Assembly (NCBI RefSeq): GCF_000382225.1
Contig: NZ_KB907806.1
Coordinates: 5,394 to 69,393, forward strand
DNA length: 64,000 nucleotides
Reading direction: 5' to 3'
Origin: Hymenobacter aerophilus DSM 13606
GTDB lineage: Bacteria; Bacteroidota; Bacteroidia; Cytophagales; Hymenobacteraceae
Shown here one piece after another: positions 1 to 8,527 of this stretch (positions are counted from its first letter, which is position 1; each line of letters opens with the position of its first letter). A program made the position numbers and the translations under genes. The notes under the pieces were generated by a model, which searched no databases, was not told where the DNA came from, and saw nothing but the letters and a program-made list of their open reading frames with translations.

Positions 1-80
1 ATGAATTATGAATTATGAATTATGAATTATGAATTATGAATTATGAATTATGAATTATGAATTATGAATTATGAATTATG
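1..80. repeat. 7-bp tandem repeat (ATGAATT)n
   Basis: About eleven uninterrupted copies of a 7-bp AT-rich unit begin at the window edge, so the array may extend further left. It lies upstream of rodA in otherwise GC-rich DNA. Each unit carries a stop in one frame, so it does not look coding. Copy number could vary by slipped-strand replication. Confidence 0.9.
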
Positions 81-144
81 CTCTTTACAAGTCTGTTCGT
101 TCTGCCCTTGAATTTTGAATAATGCCGTTGCGGTTCTGAACGGG

Positions 145-178
145 AAAATTCAAAATTCAAAATTCAAAATTCAAAATT
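145..178. repeat. 7-bp tandem repeat (AAAATTC)n overlapping the rodA start
   Basis: Four exact AAAATTC units and a partial fifth run directly into the TTG used as the rodA start codon at 177. Array length therefore sets the sequence immediately 5' of the start codon, where ribosome access is decided. No purine-rich Shine-Dalgarno sequence is visible. Confidence 0.85.
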
Positions 179-1472
179 GAACACTCCCGCCCGCTACAAC
201 CGCAGCATCGACTGGGTGACGGTCCTGCTCTACCTGCTGATGGTGGGCGTGGGCTGGCTGAACGTGTACGCGGCCAGCTACTCGCCCGACGCGCCCGATA
301 ATCCATTTGGCACGCTCAGCTTCAGCCAGCTGATGGACTACAACTGGTTCAAGCAGATTGTCTGGATTGGCACGGCGCTGGTGCTGATTGTGGTGCTGCT
401 CGTCATCGACCCCAAGGCCTACGACACATTTGCCTACGGCCTGTACGGGCTGATGATTGTGCTGCTGATTATCACGCCCTTCATTGCCCGGCCCATTGCC
501 GGCTCGCGCTCGTGGCTGGAGCTGGGGCCGGTGCGGGTGCAGCCCGCCGAGTTTGCCAAGTTCATCACGGCGCTGGCCGCCTCGCGCTACCTGGCCGGCA
601 TCAACCTGCGCCAGCAAAGCTTCCGCGACCAGCTGGTGCTGGCCGGCCTCACGCTGCTGCCGCCGGTGCTCATCATTGCGGCCAACGAAACGGGCCAGGC
701 GCTGGTGTTTGCCGCCTTCCTGCTGGCCTACTTCCGCGAGGGTATGTCGCCGCTCATCCTGCTGATTCTGGCTGCCGGGGCCGTTATCCTGATTCTGGCG
801 CTGCTCGTGCCCAAGCTGTGGCTGGTGGCGGGCTTCACGGTGCTGCTGGCCGTGGCGCTGGCGGCCAACTGGCGCACGCTGCGCCACCATCTGCCGCTGA
901 GCCTGGGCGCGTGGGCGGTGATTATCGGCATGGTGTTCGGGGTGGATTTCTTCTTCAACAATGTGCTGCAGGACCACCAGCGCAAGCGCATCGAAATCCT
1001 GATCAACCCCTCGGCCGACCCGCTGGGCGTGGGCTGGAACGTCACGCAGTCGAAAATTGCCATCGGCTCGGGCGGACTGGCCGGTAAAGGCTTTCTGCAG
1101 GGCACCCAAACCAAGTTCGATTTCGTGCCCGAGCAAAGCACCGACTTTATCTTCTGCACCGTGGGCGAGGAGTGGGGCTGGGTGGGCACCACGACCACCA
1201 TTGTGCTGTTTATGGCTCTGCTGGGGCGCATTGTGTACGTGGCCGAACGGCAGAAATCGGTGTTTGGGCGCACCTACGGCTACTGCGTGGCCAGCATCAT
1301 CTTCTTCCACTTCTGCATCAACATCGGCATGACCATCGGGCTGGCGCCGGTAGTAGGCATTCCGCTGCCGTTTTTCAGCTACGGCGGCTCCTCGCTGTGG
1401 TCGTTTACCACGCTGCTGTTCATTCTGCTGGCCATTGACGCCGCCCGCAAGCAGGATCTGGAGCGGTACTAA
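177..1472 (+). CDS. rodA: RodA, rod-shape SEDS glycosyltransferase
   Basis: FtsW/RodA/SpoVE (SEDS) family inner-membrane protein. RodA polymerises lipid II into glycan strands with a partner PBP2 in the elongasome. The 431-residue product is strongly hydrophobic, with about ten predicted membrane spans. It has the family blocks GSRSWLELGPVRVQPAEFAK near residue 110 and a C-terminal GIPLPFFSYGGSSL segment near residue 395. The length suits RodA. The start chosen is TTG at 177, because the homologous N-terminus (RYNRSIDWVTVLLYLLMVG) begins just after it and no ATG lies closer. The usual mreBCD-pbp2 neighbours would lie left of the window. A 3' spacer of 26 bp separates it from a convergent gene. 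Confidence 0.93.
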   Translation: MNTPARYNRSIDWVTVLLYLLMVGVGWLNVYAASYSPDAPDNPFGTLSFSQLMDYNWFKQIVWIGTALVLIVVLLVIDPKAYDTFAYGLYGLMIVLLIITPFIARPIAGSRSWLELGPVRVQPAEFAKFITALAASRYLAGINLRQQSFRDQLVLAGLTLLPPVLIIAANETGQALVFAAFLLAYFREGMSPLILLILAAGAVILILALLVPKLWLVAGFTVLLAVALAANWRTLRHHLPLSLGAWAVIIGMVFGVDFFFNNVLQDHQRKRIEILINPSADPLGVGWNVTQSKIAIGSGGLAGKGFLQGTQTKFDFVPEQSTDFIFCTVGEEWGWVGTTTTIVLFMALLGRIVYVAERQKSVFGRTYGYCVASIIFFHFCINIGMTIGLAPVVGIPLPFFSYGGSSLWSFTTLLFILLAIDAARKQDLERY

Positions 1473-1498
1473 GAAAATGCCAAACTGACTATTTGGCT

Positions 1499-2569
1499 TT
1501 ATATCCTGGTGCGTTCGGCCTGACTTGGTTTCAACCAGCTAAACAGTGAGTCCCGGCTGATAATCAGCGAGAAAGCCACCGCGAAAACCGGCGCCGCCAG
1601 GTAGCCCATGCGGCCTAAATCACCCGAAAGCAGCATGTGGGCCACCACAATTACCAGGAGCCAAGCGCCCGACCAGCCCACGGCGGGCAGCCAGCTTTGG
1701 CGGACCGTTCGGTTGCGCAAACCCGCCAGCAAAGCGAGACTGAAGAAGCCGAAGATGCTGAAGATTTCGCCCGTGCCCTTCACCGAAAACAGCCGCCGCA
1801 GCGAGTAGCTCAGGTTTTCGAGGTGGCCCAGCGCATTGCTGACGCTGGCGGCCGGTGGGATGCCGGCCTGCTGGTCAATCCAGAGGCGCAGGGCCAGCCA
1901 GGCGGCCGCGCCCAGCGCCAGCCACGCCAGCTGCCAGGGCCAGCGCAGGGCGTGGCGGCCGTACCACAGCAGCCAGGGCACCAGCATAAGGCCCGACTCC
2001 TTGGCCGGCAGCGCCAGCAACAACACGGCCACCGCGGCCCCTGCCGAGCCCGCGCGCACCGCATAAAAGGCCAGCGCAAATACCAGCAGGTACAGGCTGT
2101 CGACCAGCGGCAGGCCGGCCATGTACACCGTCCAGCGGCTTGTGAAAACGGCCGCCAGGGCCAGCGCGGCCGCCAGCGGCGAAGCCCCGCACAGCTGGCA
2201 GGTGCGAAACATCACCAGGCCCGCCCCGGCCATCAGCAGGCAGTTCACTACGTAAAAACCCAGCCGCAGGGGCCATTCGGAGCCGGGGCGCTCGGGCCAG
2301 ATGCGGGCGTACACCTGTTCCAGCGGCCAAGCCACGGCGGCTGCGGCGGCCGGCACCAGCGGCCGGTAGCGCCGCGTCAGGCTCACGCCTTCAAACTCGC
2401 CCCGGGCCACGCTTAGGTAGCTGCGCGTGTCGAGCGAGTGCGAGAAATCGTAGTGCCGGTACATGGGGTAGGCTGGCCCGGCCACCAGGCCCAGACCCAA
2501 CAGGTATACCAGCAGCCAATGAGGCCAGCGCAACGACGGAAGGGCAGAGGGCATAGGCGGCGGGCTCAC
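1499..2569 (-). CDS. Polytopic membrane protein, possible GT-C-like glycosyltransferase
   Basis: The 356-residue product has about nine to ten hydrophobic segments. A first loop after the N-terminal span contains an acidic patch (YDFSHSLDTRSYL, near residue 40). That arrangement resembles GT-C polyprenyl-phosphate-sugar glycosyltransferases, where an acidic residue in the first periplasmic loop is catalytic, but no diagnostic motif is certain. It lies 8 bp downstream of the 2578-3747 gene on the same strand and probably shares its transcript. The family is not recognised and the GT-C idea is inference from topology only. Confidence 0.6.
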   Translation of the reverse strand: MSPPPMPSALPSLRWPHWLLVYLLGLGLVAGPAYPMYRHYDFSHSLDTRSYLSVARGEFEGVSLTRRYRPLVPAAAAAVAWPLEQVYARIWPERPGSEWPLRLGFYVVNCLLMAGAGLVMFRTCQLCGASPLAAALALAAVFTSRWTVYMAGLPLVDSLYLLVFALAFYAVRAGSAGAAVAVLLLALPAKESGLMLVPWLLWYGRHALRWPWQLAWLALGAAAWLALRLWIDQQAGIPPAASVSNALGHLENLSYSLRRLFSVKGTGEIFSIFGFFSLALLAGLRNRTVRQSWLPAVGWSGAWLLVIVVAHMLLSGDLGRMGYLAAPVFAVAFSLIISRDSLFSWLKPSQAERTRI

Positions 2570-2577
2570 CTGGGAAA

Positions 2578-3747
2578 TCAGGCGCTGAACTTGCGGTCAA
2601 TCAGCCGTAACAGCTTGTTTACGTGCTCGTCCTTGCGCACCCACTGCTGCTCGGCAGCCAGGTTTTCGGTTACGTAGCGCTTAGCGGCAACAGCGTCGGG
2701 CAGCGTGTCGAGGTGCTGAATGGCGGCGTGGTAGCGCATGTTCTCGCCCCCAAACAGCTCATTAATAAAGCTGAAGCGCTGGTTGATGGAAATGGCCTCG
2801 CGCAACGACTCGACATGCGGCGGCTTTTCGGCCAGCGTGGTGCCGCGGTCGGCGGCGCGCAGCGTGTCGCTCAGCGAAGGCGCGCCCGACTGCTCGGCCT
2901 TCAGCTTGGCGTAGAGCGGCACGGCGGCCCCGGCAGTTTCCGGCCCGGCGGCGGTGGCCGGCGCTTTGGTAATTGGTTCGGCCGGAGCTACCGGAGCTAC
3001 CGGAGCCACCGGCGCAGCCGGGGCCGCGGCAACCGCCACGGGAGTTGGGGTAGGCGCAACAGGAGTTGCAGCGGGTGCTGGCTGAGCCGGCGTGGCGGCC
3101 GCAGCTGTCGGAGCTGGTTCGCGCAGGTCGGTTTCGGTGAGGGGCAGCAGCTCGTTGAACTGGGCGACCAGCGCCGTTACGGGCGCCACCTGCCCGGAGT
3201 GGTTTTCGAGGTGCTGGCGGAAGTGGCTGATGAGGTAGTCGCGGGGCTGTTCCTGGCCGGCCGGCAGCGCATCGATAAAGCCCTCAAACAGCGCCTTGTT
3301 GGTGTCGAGGTAGCGCAGGCCTTCGCGCAGCTGCTCGGGCGTGCGCAGACCGGCCTCGGCGGGCAGCAGCTTGGCAGCCAGCGTGTCGGTGGGGTCGAGG
3401 GCGCCGGCCAGCGTGTCGGCAATTGCCTGGGCCAGCAGGGGCTCGTAGGTAGGCCGGCTCAGGCGAATGCGCCGCGACAGCACGTTCATGAACTGGGTGA
3501 GGGCCTGGCGCACGTCGGCATCCTCGAAGTCGAAGTAAGCGCTGCGCAGCTGGGCCATTTCGGCGGTCCATTTGCCCAGCAGCGCCTGCACTACAAACAG
3601 GTTTACCTGCCGGATGGGGGTGAAGCGCAGCACCGCCGGGCCGTCGAGCGTGGCCGTGGGGCGGGCCCCGAAATGCTGGTCGCAGAGCCGCGCTGCCAGC
3701 AGCCGGCCGTATTGTTCACGCTGAGCGTGGCTATATTTGGTATTCAT
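2578..3747 (-). CDS. Conserved hypothetical with Ala/Pro-rich linker
   Basis: A soluble protein with no signal peptide or membrane span. Residues 1 to about 200 form a helical, charged N-terminal domain. Residues 200 to 265 are a low-complexity Ala/Pro/Thr/Val linker with repeated PVAP units. The C-terminal 75 residues form a compact domain (INQRFSFINELFGGENMRY) of a kind found in Bacteroidota proteins of unknown function. The start is taken at 3747 (MNTKYSHAQRE). An in-frame ATG eight codons upstream would place the start within 12 bp of the divergent ferredoxin gene. Function unknown. Confidence 0.7.
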   Translation of the reverse strand: MNTKYSHAQREQYGRLLAARLCDQHFGARPTATLDGPAVLRFTPIRQVNLFVVQALLGKWTAEMAQLRSAYFDFEDADVRQALTQFMNVLSRRIRLSRPTYEPLLAQAIADTLAGALDPTDTLAAKLLPAEAGLRTPEQLREGLRYLDTNKALFEGFIDALPAGQEQPRDYLISHFRQHLENHSGQVAPVTALVAQFNELLPLTETDLREPAPTAAAATPAQPAPAATPVAPTPTPVAVAAAPAAPVAPVAPVAPAEPITKAPATAAGPETAGAAVPLYAKLKAEQSGAPSLSDTLRAADRGTTLAEKPPHVESLREAISINQRFSFINELFGGENMRYHAAIQHLDTLPDAVAAKRYVTENLAAEQQWVRKDEHVNKLLRLIDRKFSA

Positions 3748-3782
3748 TCGAAAGCCTGGTTCAGCGAGCAATTTACAGAAAG

Positions 3783-4112
3783 ATGCCCACTCTGATTGTC
3801 GAAAACCTGGCCGGCGTGGCCATTCCGGTGCCCGCCGGGGCCACGCTGCTGGCCGCCATCCAGGCCGCGGGCCACGACTGGCAGCACGCCTGCGGCGCCC
3901 GCGGCCGCTGCGTAACGTGCCGGCTGCGCATCACCAGCGGGGCCGAGCTGCTGAGCGAGCCCACGGCCCCCGAGCTTCGCTACCGCGCCGCCGGCCGCCT
4001 CCGCCCCGACGAGCGCCTGAGCTGCCAGACCCGCCTGCCCACCGGCCAGGTAAGTGGCCGTGTGCCCCGCGCCACCCAGCTCCCGCACATGGTATATTCG
4101 GTGAAGGAGTAA
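3783..4112 (+). CDS. 2Fe-2S ferredoxin
   Basis: A 109-residue plant-type [2Fe-2S] ferredoxin, a one-electron carrier of the cytoplasm. The ligand pattern is complete: C37, C43, C46 (C-x5-C-x2-C) and C81. The residues around them (HACGARGRCVTCRL, LSCQTRL) are typical of the small stand-alone ferredoxins common in Bacteroidota. The N-terminal strand LIVENLAGVAIPV fits the beta-grasp fold. It is transcribed away from the gene at 2578-3747, leaving a 35-bp divergent spacer that must hold both promoters or overlap a coding start. The redox partner cannot be told from the neighbourhood. Confidence 0.9.
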   Translation: MPTLIVENLAGVAIPVPAGATLLAAIQAAGHDWQHACGARGRCVTCRLRITSGAELLSEPTAPELRYRAAGRLRPDERLSCQTRLPTGQVSGRVPRATQLPHMVYSVKE

Positions 4113-4138
4113 ATGAAGGGGTGAACGGGATAACTGCC

Positions 4139-4236
4139 CGTCATTCAGAGCGAAGCGAAGAATCTTGCGTGCTACTGTTGAACGACAACCGTTATAACGA
4201 CTCCGAGCGAGATTCTTCGCTTCGCTCTGAATGACG
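4139..4236. repeat. Long inverted repeat, family A copy 1
   Basis: The arms CGTCATTCAGAGCGAAGCG and its complement enclose a non-palindromic loop. The whole unit, loop included, recurs in reverse orientation at 16538-16647. It lies between the ferredoxin gene and tdk and could fold as a long hairpin in either transcript. Confidence 0.9.
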
Positions 4237-4270
4237 TTCTTTTGTATTCTCTTACCCACCTATTCACCCA

Positions 4271-4879
4271 TTGACTCCGCCCGTGTTTATTGAACCCCGC
4301 GTTGGTACGCGCCCCGGTAGCAACGCCCGCCGCGGCTGGATTGAAGTCGTGTGCGGCTCCATGTTTTCGGGCAAAACTGAGGAGCTTATCCGGCGGCTGA
4401 AACGGGCCGAAATTGCCCGTCAGCGCGTCGAAATCTTCAAGCCCGCCCTCGACACCCGCTACCACGCCGAAGATGTGGTGTCGCACAACCAGAACAGCAT
4501 CCGCAGCACGCCCGTGCCGGTGGCCCAGGAAATCCTGCTGCTGGCCGCCAACTGCGACGTGGTGGGCATCGACGAAGCCCAGTTCTTTGATGAGTCGCTG
4601 GTGGATGTGTGCGTGCAGCTGGCCAACGGTGGCACCCGCGTGATTGTGGCCGGCCTCGATATGGACTTCCAGGGCCAGCCCTTCGGCCCCATGCCCGCCC
4701 TGATGGCCGTGGCCGAGTTCGTCACCAAAGTACACGCCATCTGCGTGCGTTGCGGCGAGCTGGCCTCCTATTCGTTCCGCGTAACGGCCGCCGAAGACAA
4801 GATTCTGCTCGGCGAAACCGACGCCTACGAGGCCCGCTGCCGGGTCTGCTTTCAGGAGGGCATGAAGGGCAAGCGCTAA
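4271..4879 (+). CDS. tdk: Thymidine kinase
   Basis: Type II thymidine kinase of the salvage pathway, converting thymidine plus ATP to dTMP. The Walker A loop [11 protein letters not shown] lies near residue 30 and the catalytic/Walker B block DEAQFF near residue 102. A C-terminal zinc ribbon has CVRCG and CRVC cysteine pairs, followed by the lasso-type tail. At about 200 residues it has normal length. The first in-frame start is TTG 4271. GTG at 4283, giving [10 protein letters not shown], is an equally likely or better start because the alignable protein begins there. Confidence 0.93.
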   Translation: MTPPVFIEPRVGTRPGSNARRGWIEVVCGSMFSGKTEELIRRLKRAEIARQRVEIFKPALDTRYHAEDVVSHNQNSIRSTPVPVAQEILLLAANCDVVGIDEAQFFDESLVDVCVQLANGGTRVIVAGLDMDFQGQPFGPMPALMAVAEFVTKVHAICVRCGELASYSFRVTAAEDKILLGETDAYEARCRVCFQEGMKGKR

Positions 4880-4969
4880 GCGGTTTTTCGGCCCGGTCTG
4901 CCCGCACGAAAGCCGGGCCGGGCGCGTTATCTTGCCAGTCAATCCGTTGCGCTTTTAGCTTTTCTGCCC

Positions 4970-7366
4970 ATGATGCCAATACTACGCCCGCGCCCGGCGC
5001 GGCTGCTGGTTTTTCTGCTGCCGCTGCTGAGTTTGCTGCCGTTCGGCCCGGCCCGGGCGCAATCGGCGGCGGCCGGCTACGGCGAGTGGCAGCTGCACCT
5101 GCCCAGCAACCGCGCGCTGGCGCTGGCCGAGGCCGATAAGCGGGTGTACGTGGCCGCCCAGGATGCCTTCTTCTACCTCGATAAGGAGCTGGGGACCACC
5201 ACGCTGCTTTCGCGGCGCGACGGCCTGAGCGACGTGGGCGTGCGCACGCTGGCCTACGACTCGGTGGGCCAGCAGGTGCTGGTGGTGTACCAGAACGCCA
5301 ACCTCGATTTGCTGCGCCTTTCCGACGGGAAAATCAGCAACCTCAACGACATCTTCCGCAAGGACATCAACGGCGGCAAAACCGTGTACCAGGTGCAGGT
5401 TACGGGCCGGCGGGCCTACCTGGCGGCCAGTTTCGGCATTGTAGTGCTCGACCTCGACAAGCGCGAAATCCGGGATTCGTACACCAACATCGGCCCCGGG
5501 GGCACGGTGGTGCGGGTGTACGCCACGGCCGTGGCCGGCGGCACGCTGTTCGCCGCCACCTCCAACGGCCTGATGCGCACGGCCCTGGCCGGCAACCCCA
5601 TCGATTACCGCACCTGGACCACCGACCTGCCCGCCCTGCCCGGCGACCCTTACCGCACGCTGGCCGTGCAGCAGGGCCGCGTGGTGGCCGGCCGCAACGG
5701 CGACCGGCTGTATGCCTACACCGCGCCGGGCAGCTGGCAGCCGCTGGCCGGCTCGCCGGTGGGCGTCGAGTTCCGGCAGCTGACGCCCTCGCCGGCCGGG
5801 CTGCTGATAACCGAGTCTGCCCAGGTATCGGTGCTCGATGTGGCTACCGGTGCCCAGCGCCTAGCGCTGCGGCCGGCACTGCTGCGCAACCCGCAGGCCG
5901 CCGTGCGCAGTCGTGAAGGCCGCTTTTACGTGGCCGATTTCGAGAACGGGCTGCTGCGCATCGGGGCCGATGGCCAGCAGGCCGAGCAGTTTCTGCGCAA
6001 CGCGCCCGCCGGCGCCCAGGCATTCAGCGTGCTGGCCGATGCCCGCACCAACACCGTGGACGTGTTCACGGGCGGCTTCACCGACCGCTACTTGCAGCGC
6101 GGCTTTTTCCGGGGCTTCTACGAGTTTCAGCAGGGCCAGTGGACCAACATCACGCCCGCCACGCTACCCGACCCGGCGCAGTATCCCAACCCCCAGGACC
6201 TGACCCGCGGCGCCCGCACCGCCGACGGCACGCTGTACGTGGGCAGCTACGGCAACGGGCTGCTGGAGTGGAAGGGCCCCGGCGAGTTCCGGCTCTTCAA
6301 CCCTACCAGCAACCTGCCTAACCCGCTGCGCAGCGCCATTGCCGACCCCAACTACACCCGCGTAACCGACCTGGCCACCGACGCCGAAAACCACGTGTGG
6401 GTGGTCAACCGCCACCAGATTACCGGCCAGTCGGGCCTGTTCGTGTTCGACCCCGTGGCCAGCAGCTGGCGCATTATCGACTACTTCGTGGGCAGCGAGA
6501 ACCTCGACCGCATTGCCCTTGACGATGCCGGCGCGGCGTGGGTGTCGCGGGCGCGGGCGCCCAATTCGGGCCAGGGCATGGTAGTGCACAACCCCGAAAC
6601 CCGCGAAACCAGCTACTACACCCAGGCCGTGGGCCGCCCGGACGATAGTGGCAATGCCCCCCTGCGCGACATCAACGACATCTACGACGTGGTGAAGGAC
6701 CGCGTGGGTGACATCTGGATTGCCACCAACAAGGGCCCGGCCTACTTCCCGAATCCCGGCGGCGCCTTCGACCCGCAGCAAACCACCGGCTTTCAGCTGC
6801 CTTACGTTGACAGAGGCGCTAAGAACGAGGTCGGCTACGCCACGCTGGACAACCGGAAAATAAACGCCATTGCCGTTGATGGGGCCAACCGCAAGTGGTT
6901 CGCCACCGAAAACGGGCTGTGGCTGTTTACGGCCGATGCCAACGAGGTGCTGCTGCACTTCACCACCGACAACAGCCCGCTGCCCTCCAATACCATCGTG
7001 GATGTGGCCGTGAACGACAAAACGGGCGAGGTATTCGCCGTGACGGATGCCGGCGTGGTCAGCTACCGCGGCGACGCTACCGTGACCGAAGGCAAGCCCA
7101 GCTGCGCCAGCGTGTACCCCAACCCCGTCCGCCCCGAGTACGCCGGGCCGGTGACTATTTCGGGCCTGGCCAACAACGCCAGCGTGAAAATTACCGACGT
7201 GGCGGGCCGGCTCGTGTACCAGACCCGCGCCAACGGCGGCACCGTAAGCTGGAACCTGGCCGACTACAACGGCCAGCGCGTGCGCTCGGGCGTGTACCTG
7301 GTACTCTCGGCCGACGCCGACGGCAAGAACGGCTGCGTAAGCAAGGTGGCCGTGGTGAGTAAGTAG
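4970..7366 (+). CDS. porZ: PorZ-like type IX secretion beta-propeller protein
   Basis: A 798-residue exported protein with a signal peptide ending near AQS, about residue 32. Two beta-propeller domains (Reg_prop-like repeats) follow, and a C-terminal domain starting SCASVYPNPVRP resembles a type IX secretion sorting domain. The opening after the signal, GEWQLHLPSNRALALAEADKR, and the domain order match PorZ. PorZ is part of the cell-surface attachment complex that helps anchor T9SS cargo to A-LPS. The type A-like tail, ending GVYLVLSADA..VVSK, suggests it is itself a T9SS substrate. It stands alone here, with no other por/gld genes nearby. Two adjacent ATG codons, 4970 and 4973, can serve as start. 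Confidence 0.85.
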   Translation: MMPILRPRPARLLVFLLPLLSLLPFGPARAQSAAAGYGEWQLHLPSNRALALAEADKRVYVAAQDAFFYLDKELGTTTLLSRRDGLSDVGVRTLAYDSVGQQVLVVYQNANLDLLRLSDGKISNLNDIFRKDINGGKTVYQVQVTGRRAYLAASFGIVVLDLDKREIRDSYTNIGPGGTVVRVYATAVAGGTLFAATSNGLMRTALAGNPIDYRTWTTDLPALPGDPYRTLAVQQGRVVAGRNGDRLYAYTAPGSWQPLAGSPVGVEFRQLTPSPAGLLITESAQVSVLDVATGAQRLALRPALLRNPQAAVRSREGRFYVADFENGLLRIGADGQQAEQFLRNAPAGAQAFSVLADARTNTVDVFTGGFTDRYLQRGFFRGFYEFQQGQWTNITPATLPDPAQYPNPQDLTRGARTADGTLYVGSYGNGLLEWKGPGEFRLFNPTSNLPNPLRSAIADPNYTRVTDLATDAENHVWVVNRHQITGQSGLFVFDPVASSWRIIDYFVGSENLDRIALDDAGAAWVSRARAPNSGQGMVVHNPETRETSYYTQAVGRPDDSGNAPLRDINDIYDVVKDRVGDIWIATNKGPAYFPNPGGAFDPQQTTGFQLPYVDRGAKNEVGYATLDNRKINAIAVDGANRKWFATENGLWLFTADANEVLLHFTTDNSPLPSNTIVDVAVNDKTGEVFAVTDAGVVSYRGDATVTEGKPSCASVYPNPVRPEYAGPVTISGLANNASVKITDVAGRLVYQTRANGGTVSWNLADYNGQRVRSGVYLVLSADADGKNGCVSKVAVVSK

Positions 7367-7384
7367 GAGGTGAGAGGTGGAAAA

Positions 7385-7521
7385 CAGAACGTGTCATTCT
7401 GAGCGGAGGCGCAGCCGAAGTCGAAGAATCTCGCGTGCAACACTAATCCAGCCGTCAGAAATTACTTTGGCACGCGAGATTCTTCGACTACGCTCCGCTT
7501 CGCTCAGAATGACACGTTCTG
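7385..7521. repeat. Long inverted repeat, family A copy 2
   Basis: Arms CAGAACGTGTCATTCTGAGCG and complement, with inner GAAGAATCTCGCGTGC / GCACGCGAGATTCTTC arms. It fills the porZ-recO spacer. The rest of the spacer, up to 7582, holds simple CTTCTAACTTC-like sequence and nothing else recognisable. Confidence 0.88.
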
Positions 7522-7582
7522 TCTTCTACCTCTCACAGCCCACTTCCAGCTCCTAACTTCTATCTTCTAGCTTCTCAAAAAA

Positions 7583-8299
7583 ATGCTCATAAAAACCCGG
7601 GGCATCGTGCTGAGCCACATTCGCTACCGCGAAACCAGCATTATCGCCCGCATCTATACCGAACGGCTGGGGCTGCAGAGCTACCTCGTGAACGGGGTGC
7701 GCAAGGCCAAGCCGCCGGGCCGCATTGCCCTGTTTCAGCCCCTCACGCTGCTGGAGCTGGTGGCCTACACCTCGCGCAACGGCGGCCTTACACGGCTTTC
7801 GGAGTTCCGTTGCGCCGAGCCGTTCCGCACCTTGCCCTACGATGTGCGCAAGAGCAGTATCGCGCTGCTGCTGTCGGAAATTGTGAGCCGGGTGCTGCTG
7901 GAAGAAGAGGAAAACGAGCCGCTGTTCACGTTTCTGCACGACTCGGTGCTGGCTTTCGACCGGCAGGAAGCGGGCTTCGAGAACTTTGCGCTGGTGTTTC
8001 TGCTGCAACTCAGCCACTACCTGGGCTTCGGCCCCGAAACGGGCGAGGAAATCACCACCCAGGTAGCCTTTGCCACCGATGCCGCGGCGGGTACCCACCA
8101 CGGCCCCACGGCCCTGCGCCGCGAGTTCGACCAGTATTTCGACGCCCTGATTAAAACGCCGGCCGCGGCGGGCATTCCCAACGGCCGCGTGCGGCGCGAG
8201 CTGCTGGGCGTGCTCATCCGCTATTACCAGCTCCACGTCGAGCGCCTCGGCGACATCCGCTCCCTGGCCGTGCTCTCGGAAGTGCTGGCCGAGTTGTAG
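7583..8299 (+). CDS. recO: DNA repair protein RecO
   Basis: RecO, a cytoplasmic single-strand annealing and RecA-loading mediator that works with RecF and RecR in gap repair. The 238-residue protein starts with the family OB-fold signature MLIKTRGIVLSHIRYRETS and continues with the SYLVNGVRKAK strand. The helical C-terminal half follows; it lacks an obvious zinc-binding CxxC set, as is usual in Bacteroidota homologues. The start is ATG 7583, where the family signature begins. It is not in an operon with the flanking genes. Confidence 0.92.
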   Translation: MLIKTRGIVLSHIRYRETSIIARIYTERLGLQSYLVNGVRKAKPPGRIALFQPLTLLELVAYTSRNGGLTRLSEFRCAEPFRTLPYDVRKSSIALLLSEIVSRVLLEEEENEPLFTFLHDSVLAFDRQEAGFENFALVFLLQLSHYLGFGPETGEEITTQVAFATDAAAGTHHGPTALRREFDQYFDALIKTPAAAGIPNGRVRRELLGVLIRYYQLHVERLGDIRSLAVLSEVLAEL

Positions 8300-8340
8300 G
8301 GATTGAGGGAGAAGTGAGAAGTAAGAGGTGAGAAAAGGGA

Positions 8341-8498
8341 ACGTCATTGCGAGCGAAGCGAAGCAATCTGCGGGAGCAACGTGCCAAGCCCTGATAAGCA
8401 GAAAGCCCCTGACGTCTGTGCTGGCGTCAGGGGCTTTGCGCTTGGTAATACTTGTCATTTTGTACGAACGGATTGCTTCGCGCTGCTCGCAATGACGT
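8341..8498. repeat. Long inverted repeat, family A variant (GCGAGC) copy 3
   Basis: Outer arms ACGTCATTGCGAGC...GCTCGCAATGACGT, with an independent hairpin nested at its centre (8402-8437). It lies between recO and the convergent FKBP gene. The arms carry the GCAATC variant in place of GAATCT. Confidence 0.85.
8402..8437. terminator. Nested bidirectional hairpin
   Basis: AAAGCCCCTGACG and its exact complement CGTCAGGGGCTTT enclose a 10-nt loop. This GC-rich 13-bp stem sits between convergent recO and the FKBP cluster, so it can end both transcripts. The U-tract is short. Confidence 0.6.
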
Positions 8499-8527
8499 AC
8501 CGTTTCTCACTTCTCACTTCTCACTTC

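Noticed and set aside
171-1310. Long minus-strand ORF opposite rodA
   Set aside because: His/Gln/Arg-rich composition typical of antisense reading in GC-rich genes; rodA on the plus strand is clearly real.
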